Under the pieces are notes generated by a model. It saw only the letters and a program-made list of their open reading frames with translations, made no database searches and was not told the origin of the DNA. The position numbers and the translations under genes are program-made. Shown here in pieces: positions 8,524-16,512 of a DNA stretch of 64,000 nucleotides (position 1 is the stretch's first letter; every line of letters begins with the position of its first letter). The stretch is from Verrucomicrobiaceae bacterium (GTDB lineage: Bacteria; Verrucomicrobiota; Verrucomicrobiia; Verrucomicrobiales; Verrucomicrobiaceae): positions 1,364,001 through 1,428,000 of the forward strand of contig JADJPW010000001.1 in assembly GCA_016713035.1 (NCBI GenBank), read 5' to 3'.

Positions 8524-8721
8524 CAGGCCGTATCACTCAGAGTGATACCGCTCCCTTGGCTTGCCTCCCGTTTCCGTGGGCCGCCGTGCTGAATGATCGC
8601 CACGTGGCGGTCATTCAAGCCTTGGCTTGCCTCCCGTTTCCGTGGGCCGCCGTGCGGTGTCTCCGGAAATCCAGAGACACCCAACCCTTGGCTTGCCTCC
8701 CGTTTCCGTGGGCCGCCGTGC
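8524..8721. repeat. Three 36-bp repeats with 30-bp palindromic spacers
   Basis: Identical 36-bp units (beginning CCTTGGCTTGCCTCCCG) occupy 8554-8589, 8620-8655 and 8686-8721, an exact 66-bp period. The spacers are unrelated in sequence but each is an inverted repeat: GTATCACTC-a-GAGTGATAC at 8530-8548 before the first unit, TGAATGATCGCCAC/GTGGCGGTCATTCA at 8590-8617 (one mismatch), and GGTGTCTC/GAGACACC around a 10-base loop at 8656-8681. No cas gene is nearby. Possible roles are a replication origin, a regulatory RNA or a recombination site. Confidence 0.9.
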
Positions 8722-9626
8722 CTTTTGTTTCCCTTCGCGCTTCCCCTCATTTGCCACACTCGCCGGGGTGTCAGGACGGTAGCGGCCTTGATCTGAACGG
8801 GCTTGGAAGGAATGACGGCAGTGACATCATGGGTGGAAAGGTGGTGTCATGCTGGAAGCCTTGTATTTCCTTGGCTGTAGGACGGCATGACGCATATGAC
8901 GCTTCTTTTTCATTTCATGGGAAAATAGTGTCACTGCTTTTACCCCACCCCACCGGGATAAGAAATCTCTTGCCCCTCCCTGACACCTGGAACGGGCAAC
9001 CCGTCCCTTTACCTCTGCCTGGGATGTGGAGGGAAAAACTTTTTGTCCCCGGTTTTGTCCCCTGCCTACTGCACCGCCGGGAGATTGAGCGGGGCCGCCG
9101 CGCCCGGCTGGCCTGCCGCCTTGCTCACTTTACCAGCTTGCCAGACAGCGGCCCAGAGTGGCCGCGTGGGGAAACGGGGCGGCTTCACGCCCGGCATTCT
9201 CGCCCTGGCTCTTTTGTCGGCCTGCCACCAGCGGCGCAAGGCGGGCCGCTGTGGGAAGCCGGGGTTTTGACCTGGCTGCGGGCTGTGTCGCCGACTTCAT
9301 GCGTTGCCGCGTTTTTCGGGCAAGACATCAAAACAAGCGTCATATGCGTCATGCCCGTCATTTGCTGGGCTTTCCCCTGGTGAAGCCCGGCGGCAGGCAT
9401 GACGGCTCTGGGCCGGGATGTGTCATGGGTGCTTGATGATGTGTCACGCCTGCCCCGGTGCCTCGATCTGCGGGCTGGGTGCTGAATCGGGGCCGGGAGT
9501 GTATTCGGGAAATCGTTTGGCCGAAAAACGCCGGTTTTGCCCACGAAGGGAGGCCGCCGGATGCCTCGAAATGGTGTATCCATAAAATCATTTGATTATT
9601 TGAATACACTCAGCACTGTGGAACAC
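8722..9626. other. Long noncoding region of element A, possible origin
   Basis: About 900 bp with no gene I can support. A 20-bp perfect inverted repeat is split between 8885-8904 and 9335-9354 (GCATGACGCATATGACGCTT and its complement). Each arm contains two GCGTCAT units 2 bp apart, and further TGTCA/ATGAC words are scattered through 8818-9445. Such clustered short repeats downstream of a primase-helicase pair would suit an origin of replication. Just before the recombinase gene, GTGTAT (9570-9575) and ATACAC (9604-9609) form a spaced inverted repeat. Confidence 0.5.
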
Positions 9627-10275
9627 ATGAAGCCCGCCGCCGCTCCCGTCCCCCGTCGCCATCCTCGTTCGCGTCTCCACCGCCAAACAGGAAACCACCC
9701 GCCAAGTCTCCGAACTCCGCGCCCTGGCTGACTCGAAGGGCTGGCAGGTTGTGGCCGTGTGCGAGGAAGAAGGCGTTTCAGGCCGGGCCGATGAAAGCGA
9801 ACGTCACGGCCTGCATGCAGTCGAGGAACTGGCCCGCGCCGGGAAGATCAAGAAAGTGCTGGTGCATGAAGTGTCCCGCCTTGCCCGCCGTAACTCCATC
9901 GTTCACCGTTTTGTCGAGACGCTGGAAGAGCTGAACGTGTCCCTTTACTGGCATAGTCAGGCCGTGGAAACCCTTCTGCCATCTGGCAAGCGTAACCCTG
10001 CTGCTTCGGTGATGCTGGCCTTACTCGCTGAGATGGCCCGCAGTGAGACGGAAACACTCCGCGAGCGTATCAATAGTGGACTCGCGGAGGCCCGCCGAAA
10101 GGGCGTAAAGCTGGGCAGGCCATCCGGCACAATCCTTTCCAGTGACGATCTGCTCACGAAGCACCGCGACGTGGTGAAGGCACTAAAAGCAGGCCAGAGC
10201 GTGCGCAATGCCGCCAAGATCACCGGTAAAGGCCCATCCACCGTCCAGCGAGTGAAAGCCGCTCTGGCCGCCTGA
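9627..10275 (+). pseudogene. Serine recombinase (resolvase/invertase), frame interrupted at a C5 tract
   Basis: The main frame encodes AVCEEEGVSGRADESE, VLVHEVSRLARRN, a resolvase catalytic core with SETETLRERINSGLAEARRKG and a C-terminal HTH (SVRNAAKITGKGPSTVQRVK). The essential N-terminal strand with the nucleophile serine (VAILVRVSTAKQ) lies in this frame at about 9655-9690, but no start codon precedes it: the only good ATG, at 9627 (MKPAAAPVP), is one base out of register. The frames join at a run of five C at 9650-9654; with four C the protein would be intact, about 215 aa. This is a disabling insertion, a sequence error or +1 frameshifting. Role: resolution or inversion of the element's DNA. 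Confidence 0.75.
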
Positions 10276-10277
10276 AA

Positions 10278-10296
10278 GTGTCCAAGAGGTGTCCAA
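10278..10296. promoter_or_regulatory. GTGTCCAA direct repeats near the right end of element A
   Basis: GTGTCCAA occurs at 10278-10285 and 10289-10296, one helical turn apart, about 70 bp from the tRNA crossover point. The location suits arm-type binding sites of integrase A or its excisionase. Confidence 0.4.
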
Positions 10297-10362
10297 ATGG
10301 GGGCCAAATGAAGATTTTTTTCAGAGGGCCGAAAATCGCTGGAACCCTTGATTTTACAAGGG

Positions 10363-10435
10363 CGCACCCGGCAGGGATCGAACCTGCGACCGACGGATTA
10401 GAAATCCGCTGCTCTATCCACTGAGCTACGGGCGC
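10363..10435 (-). tRNA. tRNA-Arg (anticodon TCT), hybrid gene
   Basis: A full cloverleaf on the minus strand: acceptor GCGCCCG/CGGGTGC (with one G-U pair), D arm GCTC/GAGC, anticodon stem CGGAT/ATCCG with loop TTTCTAA, T arm with GGTTCGATCC. CCA is not encoded. Its 3' half equals the remnant at 2110-2152 and its 5' half nearly equals the remnant at 43169-43208, so the gene sits at the joint of two integrated elements. The 5' half appears to come from element B, because the chromosomal 5' remnant (GCACCCG) would pair without the G-U. Confidence 0.95.
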
Positions 10436-10479
10436 TTTTACTTGGGAATCACGACGGCAAGCGATGCTTTTCCTTGCGT

Positions 10480-10502
10480 TTTATACACTGCTGTTATACA
10501 CT
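10480..10502. promoter_or_regulatory. TTATACACT repeats, probable integrase arm sites (left)
   Basis: TTATACACT occurs at 10481-10489 and 10494-10502, close to the left attachment site. The same 9-mer is found at 43034-43042 near the right end. Matching short repeats on both sides of an att core are what arm-type integrase sites look like. Confidence 0.5.
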
Positions 10503-10527
10503 CACGGACAACAACCCTCCGCAGGCC

Positions 10528-11631
10528 GTGAGCACAGCCCCGAAAACTTGGTTCCCCACAAAGTATCAGCATCTCTACCGTCATAAATCAGGCACCTACT
10601 ATGCCCGGATTTTGATTGGCGGCAAGAAAACGTGGCGCAGCCTCAAAACTGCCGTTCTCAGTGTTGCCAAAGAGGAGTGGGACAAGCTCATTGAAGACGC
10701 AGCCAACCAGAAGGAAGTCAGCCAAGAAGGCATTGTCGCCGAGCGGATGACCGGAGCGCAGGCCATCGAGATTCGGAAGCGTCAGCTTGAAAATGACGCC
10801 TCCATCAAGAAGAACACCCGCCGTTACTGGAATGAAATCATTGCCTCACTGGAGCGCACCTGGCCCGAATTCGTGACGGCGGAACTTCGCCGCGTTACCG
10901 AGGAGCATTGCCAACGCTGGGCCGGAAAACACAAGGAGGCGATGTCGCCAACCCGCTTCAACAATTCTCTGAGCCTCATCCGCCACTTGTTCGAGATTGC
11001 AATCAAGCGAGGTGCTCGCCGCACCAATCCTGCAAACTCTCTGAAACGTGCGAAGGTGCGGACGAAAGACCTTTCAAGCCGTTTACCAGCACGCCAGAAA
11101 TTTGCGGAATGGGTCAAGGAGATGCGACGGCCAAATGCGCGCTTCTCTGGCCCATGTGCTGACTTCGTTGAATTCCTCGCTTACAGCGGTGTCAGGAAAG
11201 GGGAGGCTGAGTGGATTCAATGGAAGGACTGTGACTTCGCTCGTGGCGAAATTTTGGTGAGGGGTGAACCCGAAGAAGGAACCAAAAACAGCGAATTCAG
11301 GCGAATCCCGATGATTTCTGCTTGCCGTGAACTTTTGATGCGCCTGAAAGCCAAGCGCCCCAATGTCCAGCCGACCGACGGAGTGATGAGGGTGCAGGAA
11401 GCCCAAAAAGCTATGGATCGCGCCGCTAGTGTTGTCGGAATGGAGCGCATTACTCACCACGACCTTCGCCACCTTTTCGCGACGGTTTGCATCGAGTCAG
11501 GCGTTGATATACCGACTGTCGCGAAGTGGCTTGGTCACAAGGACGGGGGAGCGCTTGCGATGAAGGTTTACGGCCACTTGCGGAACGAACACTCTCTTGC
11601 TGCGGCAACCCGCGTGTCTTTCGCTGCTTGA
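10528..11631 (+). CDS. Tyrosine recombinase (integrase) of element B
   Basis: About 367 aa from GTG 10528 (MSTAPKTWFP); the frame is open from a TTG at 10474, but that start lies within the TTATACACT repeats. The protein has an N-terminal arm-binding region, a core-binding domain (about residues 80-190) and a catalytic domain with Arg in YSGVRKGEAEW, THHDLRHLF (HxxR), WLGHKDG and the Tyr nucleophile in MKVYGH. It is intact, unlike most genes of the element. Role: insertion and excision of element B at tRNA-Arg. Its 3' end overlaps a gene on the opposite strand by about 180 bp. Confidence 0.9.
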   Translation: MSTAPKTWFPTKYQHLYRHKSGTYYARILIGGKKTWRSLKTAVLSVAKEEWDKLIEDAANQKEVSQEGIVAERMTGAQAIEIRKRQLENDASIKKNTRRYWNEIIASLERTWPEFVTAELRRVTEEHCQRWAGKHKEAMSPTRFNNSLSLIRHLFEIAIKRGARRTNPANSLKRAKVRTKDLSSRLPARQKFAEWVKEMRRPNARFSGPCADFVEFLAYSGVRKGEAEWIQWKDCDFARGEILVRGEPEEGTKNSEFRRIPMISACRELLMRLKAKRPNVQPTDGVMRVQEAQKAMDRAASVVGMERITHHDLRHLFATVCIESGVDIPTVAKWLGHKDGGALAMKVYGHLRNEHSLAAATRVSFAA

Positions 11632-11899
11632 TGGCTTCTGCCCAATTCTTGGCACTAGGGGAGGGCTTGTTGCCGTTCGTGCTCTGTGTAACTGCCTTGC
11701 TCTTTTTGACTTTCGCACCAGCTCCGACGTAGCGCCCCGCCTCTTTGAGAAGGCGGTCCACCTCGCTCTTGGGGATGAGCGTCCGTCCCAAATCCGTCAC
11801 TGCCTGCACCTTCCCAGCGTAGAGCTGCCGATACGCCCAAGTGCGCTCCTTGCCAAAGACGGAGGCGAATTCAGAGGGCGTGTAGGTCACTTTTTCCAT
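11450..11899 (-). CDS. Excisionase-type helix-turn-helix protein
   Basis: The protein has 149 aa. The first 60 residues (TYTPSEFASVFGKERTWAYR then QLYAGKVQAVTDLGRTLIPK) form a MerR/excisionase-like HTH, and the rest is basic and low in complexity. It runs convergently into the integrase gene and overlaps it by about 180 bp, so the last 60 residues are antisense to the integrase C-terminal codons; the true functional end may lie earlier. Likely role: excisionase or regulator of the integrase. Confidence 0.65.
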   Translation of the reverse strand: MEKVTYTPSEFASVFGKERTWAYRQLYAGKVQAVTDLGRTLIPKSEVDRLLKEAGRYVGAGAKVKKSKAVTQSTNGNKPSPSAKNWAEAIKQRKTRGLPQQESVRSASGRKPSSQALPRPCDQATSRQSVYQRLTRCKPSRKGGEGRGE

Positions 11900-11978
11900 G
11901 TTGTCAGAAGTCTATCAGCAGTGTGAAATCTCGCAGCAAATTGCTTGAATTGCATCACGCCATCCTTAACATGTTCGC

Positions 11979-12209
11979 ATGAACAGAAAAATCTACCATG
12001 TAACAAAAGGGCAAGATGGAGAGTGGAAGGGTAAAGCCGTGGGTGCGGCACGAGCCTCCGTCTCTGGTGATCGGAAAGAAGATGTAGTTCGCAGAACTGC
12101 TGAAATCGCAAAGGCTCAACCTTTGGGCCAAGTTGTGATCCACAAGGAGAACGGTGTCATCCAGAGCGAGCGCACTTATGGAGACGATCCCGGCAGATAC
12201 AAGAGCTAG
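11979..12209 (+). CDS. DUF2188-like small protein
   Basis: The protein has 76 aa. YHVTKGQDGEWKGKAVGAARAS, then AEIAKAQPLGQVVIHKENG and SERTYGDDP match the layout of DUF2188 proteins, small beta-alpha domains of unknown function that are common on plasmids and islands. It stands alone between a divergent HTH gene and a broken integrase gene. Confidence 0.7.
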   Translation: MNRKIYHVTKGQDGEWKGKAVGAARASVSGDRKEDVVRRTAEIAKAQPLGQVVIHKENGVIQSERTYGDDPGRYKS

Positions 12210-12212
12210 GAA

Positions 12213-13185
12213 TTAGTAGCTCACTTTGAAAGTGGGTGAGTCTTCCGGCTTCGTTTTGCGCCTGTCATAGAGCCGTGTCGTCGAAATGCTGGCGTGTCCC
12301 AACCACTCCTGAACTTTGGCAATGTCAGCCTGATGGTCGAGGGCATTCGTCGCAGCCGTGGCCCGCAGCCCGTGAACACAAACTGCCTTTGGTTCAAGAC
12401 CGAGTTGCCTTGCGTATTTTTTCACCACATCTTTGTAGATGCCGTGCCCCGTCAGTGCGTTCTCAAGACTGCCAGCAGGATTCTTCACTGGTCGAAAAAG
12501 CGCGTGTGTGCCGTCATCGCCATGACCAGACCGCTCCAAATACTCACTGATGAGTTGCGAGCTGTGAGGATGCACCGGTATGAACCGAATCTTGCCTCCC
12601 TTCCCATGCACGCGAAAATGAATCACCCCCCGACGTGATTGCACATCACCCACGGTCAAAGAACAGACTTCGGCGCGGCGAAGTCCATGAAAGAGCAGAA
12701 TGGAGAGAATTGCACGATCTCGAATCCCTTTGAGCGTATCCGAAGGGGGAGCCTCCAAAATCGCTTTTGCTTGTTCGTCGCCAAGCGCAGGAGACTTGCC
12801 TTCGTTCGCTCCCAGATTCAGGGCGCTTCACTCCATCGGCCGGGTTGAAGGCAACCGCGTTGCGCTCGCACAGGTAATCAAACAAAGACGCCACGGCTGA
12901 AAGTTTGCGCCGCACCGTTGCCGCCTCCAAAGCCCGATTCTCAAGCTGCCGCCTCCACGCAATGAGATGTGATCGCTTCACGAGGCGAAATTCTTCCGCC
13001 TGTCGAATGCCGGCGAACGCCATGAACTCATGCACATCGTTCCGGTATGCTCGCCGAGTGTTCTCGTTTTCAATGTTCGCAAACCATTCGACTTCGGGTG
13101 GCACATCTGCCAGTGCTTGAAACTCCGCTGCCGTCAGCATCCGACTTTCGGAACCCACGACCAAACCACTTGAACCATCCTTCAC
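12213..13185 (-). pseudogene. Second tyrosine recombinase (XerC/D-like), frameshifted
   Basis: Two overlapping frames give one XerC/D-like protein of about 323 aa. The N-terminal frame (start 13185) has the SAM-like DNA-binding domain (ENTRRAYRNDVHEFMAFAG, then VKRSHLIAWRRQLENR, RKLSAVASLFDYLCERN and FNPADGVKRP). The C-terminal frame (stop 12213) has the catalytic residues: Arg in HGLRRAEV, HGLRATAATN, LGHASIST and Tyr in RLYDRR. The frames meet near 12809-12813, where removal of one base restores ANEGKSPALGDEQAKAIL. All catalytic residues are present, so the lesion is recent or a sequence error. It may belong to an earlier element or act on other sites. Confidence 0.8.
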
Positions 13186-13438
13186 ATAAACCCCTCTGTA
13201 TCAGCGCATTGTAGTAGTGATAAAATACATTATCAATACTTATGGGGGACGGTTGTTGCAGATGCACCGCAAATCCGTTCGAGTGGCGTTTTTACATCAC
13301 TTGGCAGCCAAAATGACTATAAACTATATACTTGTGTCCGATTCTTTGTAAAACGAAGGAACGTCTTGTCGATGCGGCGAAACCGAAAACGCTCTTTGGC
13401 ATTTGGAACAACAGCAGGCACGATACCAGGAATTGAAC

Positions 13439-16400
13439 ATGTCCAACCCGTTTTTCGAGCACCCAATCCTCAATTCCCCATACGAACGCCCGCAGCAGCA
13501 CTGGGAGCTGGACGATTCCGGGCAGCCGACGCAAAAAATCATCGCGAACCGAAGACGAGCGGAGTTCATCACGCCGATTCCCAAACCGAAGAAGCGCAAG
13601 CGCACTGCCCAGCAAGAGATCGTCTTCGACGAGGGGAAAGGACTCTCCACCAAGCAGCAGCAATACGACGCTACATCCATCATCAACCAAGTCCGAAACC
13701 ATGTGGACTCGTGGCGGCTGTTGCCCGAGCCAAGTCAATGGCAGGTAACGCCGGAAACCGCCCGGCTACTTCAACACTGGCGTCATCACAATTTCAGCGG
13801 CGTGCGCCCATTTTTCTGCCAAGTCGAGGCTGTCGAAGTTGCAATCTGGCTGACTGAGGTGGCTCCCCATTCCAAGAGCGGCAAGGCAATCCTCGACCAT
13901 CTCGCCGCAGCGAACAAAGATGCGAACCCTGAGCTGATGCGCTTTGCTCTCAAACTCGCCACTGGTGCAGGAAAAACGACTGTGATGGCGATGCTCATCG
14001 CATGGCAGACCATCAACGCGGCGCGGCGACCGACGAGCAAGAATTTCACGCGGGGATTTCTAGTTTGCGCCCCAGGCTTGACCATCAAAGACCGTTTGCG
14101 TGTGCTCCAGCCGAATGATCCTGACAGCTACTACGCAAGCCGTGAACTCGTTCCGGGCGACATGCTTGACGATGTGAATCGCGCGAAAATCGTCATCACA
14201 AATTATCACGCATTCAAGCTCCGCGAGCGCATCGAGCTTTCAGCAGGAGGACGTTCTCTGCTCAAAGGCAAGAACGGCGAAGACCTCAATACAGTCGAAA
14301 CCGAAGGCCAGATGATTCAGCGTGTGATGCCTGACTTGATGGGGCTGAAAAACATTATCGTCTTGGAACGACGAAGCCCATCACTGCTACCGCGAGAAGC
14401 CCAAGGACGAAGACGATGAAGACCTAAAAGGTGAGGAGAAAAAGGAAGCGGAAAAGAACAGCGAAGCTGCACGGCTTTGGATCTCCGGCCTTGAAGCTGT
14501 GAATCGGAAACTCGGCATTTCCCGCGTGATGGATTTGTCTGCTACTCCGTTTTTCCTCAGTGGTTCCGGCTACGCAGAGGGCACTTTGTTTCCCTGGACG
14601 ATGAGTGACTTTTCGCTCATGGATGCCATTGAATGCGGCATCGTGAAGCTGCCCCGCGTTCCTGTCGCCGAGAACATACCAGGCGATGAAATGCCAATGT
14701 CCCGCAATCTCTGGGAAAACATTCGGAAGGACATGCCGAAAAAAGGGCGTGGCACGTCCGGAGGACTTGGACCCTCTCAAACTTCCCGACTCGACTCCAA
14801 ACAGCCCTTCAAGCTCTCTACGGCCATTACGAGAAGACATTCAAGCTTTTGGCAGGACAACGGCATTCGCGTTCCACCATGCTTCATCATCGTCTGTCAG
14901 AACACGGCGATTTCAAAGTTGGTTTACGATTTTATTAGCGGCTTCCATCGCACGAACGAAGACGGCACTACAACCCTCGAAAACGGACGGCTGGCTCTCT
15001 TCCGCAATTTCGATGAGACGACCGGCAATCCCCTCCCGCGTCCGAATACATTGCTCATCGACAGCGAACAGCTTGAAGCAGGCGATGCTCTCGACGCCAA
15101 TTTCCGCAGCATGGCAGAGGATGAGATTGACCGTTTTCGCCGCGAGATTACCGAGCGCACAGGAGACCAACGCAAAGCAGACAGCATTACCGACCAAGAG
15201 TTGCTTCGTGAAGTGATGAACACCGTTGGCAAACACGGCCAACTTGGCGGTTCCATTCGCTGCGTTGTCTCCGTGTCCATGCTCACCGAAGGTTGGGATG
15301 CGAACACCGTCACTCACGTTCTTGGCATCCGTGCGTTTGGCACGCAGCTTCTCTGCGAACAGGTCATCGGGCGAGCCTTGCGCCGCCAGTCCTACGACCT
15401 CAATGAAGAAGGTCTTTTCAATGTTGAATACGCCGATGTCTTCGGCATTCCATTCGACTTCACTGCGAAGCCTGTCATCTCCACTCCACAGCCGCCGCGC
15501 GAAACCATTCAGGTTAAGGCCGTCCGTCCTGAACGTGATGCGCTCGAAATCCGTTTCCCTCGCGTGGAAGGCTATCGCGTGGAACTGCCAGAGGAACGCT
15601 TGACCGCTGAATTTACCGACGACTCGATTCTTGAACTCAGCCCCGACATTGTCGGTCCGTCCGTCACGCGGAATTCCGGCATCATCGGCGAAGGTGTTGA
15701 CCTCGGCCTGAAACATCTTGGCGACATGCGCCCTTCGACATTGCTCTTCCATGTCACGCAGCGCTTGCTTTACACAAAATGGCGCGACCCAGGAGAGGAA
15801 CCGAAGCTTCATCTCTTTGGACAGCTCAAGCGCATCGCAAAGCAATGGCTAGACACCTGCCTTGTGTGCAAAGGCGAAACCTATCCGGCTTTGCTCATGT
15901 ATCAGGAATTGGCGGATATGGCGTGCAATCGCATCACGGCAGGAATCACACGCGCTTTCGTTGGTGAGCGCCCAATCAAAGCCTTGCTTGACCCATACAA
16001 CCCAGAAGGCTCCACGAGGCATGTCCGGTTCAACACATCGAAGCCGGACCGCTGGGAAACCAGCTCTTCACACTGCCATATCAACTGGATTGTTCTGGAT
16101 AGTGATTGGGAAGGCGAATTCTGCCGAGTTGCGGAGGCGCACGCAAAAGTGCGGGCCTATGTGAAGAATCACAACCTCGGCCTTGAGGTGCCCTATCGCT
16201 ACGGTTCCACAACACGGAAGTATCTGCCCGACTTCATCGTGCTGATTGATGATGGTCATGGTCCCGACGACCTCTTGCGTCTCATCGTTGAAATCAAAGG
16301 CTACCGGCGTGAGGATGCAAAGGAGAAAAAGAGCACGATGGAAACCTATTGGATTCCGGGCGTGAACCACCTCAAAACTTTCGGGCGTTGGGCATTCGCC

Positions 16401-16511
16401 GAGTTCACGGAAGTTTACCAAATCGAGTCCGACTTTGCTGCCAAAGTCGCGAGCAACTTTAACAAGATGATCGAGTCCGCCACAACCGCGACTACGACCA
16501 AGGAAAACTAG
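13439..16511 (+). pseudogene. DEAD/DEAH helicase-restriction subunit (type III res / BPTD_3080-like), frameshifted
   Basis: The reconstructed protein is about 1020 aa. Walker A is LATGAGKTTVM, and the Walker B/DEAH box NDEAHHCYREK is recovered only by removing one G near 14370 (LERRSPSLL becomes LNDEAHHCY). Helicase motif III DLSATPFF and motif VI QVIGRALRR follow. EVPYRYGSTTRKYLPDFIV and LIVEIKGYRRED near the C terminus look like a PD-(D/E)xK nuclease core. Between about 14750 and 14860 three further single-base insertions put about 35 codons out of register before the frame is regained. With the methylase just downstream (2-bp gap) it forms a restriction-type defence pair. Confidence 0.85.
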
Positions 16512-16512
16512 C

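Larger units (their letters stand above)
2153..10404. mobile_element. Element A: satellite-like integrative element in tRNA-Arg
   Basis: The segment is bounded by the 43-bp direct repeat 2110-2152 / 10362-10404 and carries an integrase next to the left end. Gene order is integrase, HExxH protein, RadC-like protein, HTH protein, two unknown proteins, Toprim primase, primase-helicase, a noncoding repeat region and a serine recombinase. Most genes overlap by 4 bp in one rightward operon. Own replication proteins without capsid, portal, relaxase or secretion genes point to a phage-satellite-like or plasmid-like integrative element; that classification is inference. Confidence 0.85.

Noticed and set aside
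8524..8721. A genuine CRISPR array
   Set aside because: The dimensions fit, but there are only three repeats, every spacer is palindromic, spacer relatives lie in the same element, and no cas gene is in the window.
8436..9383. A 315-codon open frame over the array and noncoding region
   Set aside because: It starts inside the helicase gene in another frame, reads the 66-bp repeat as LACLPFPWAAV three times because the period is divisible by three, and has no domain-like sequence afterwards. The opposite strand is open there too.
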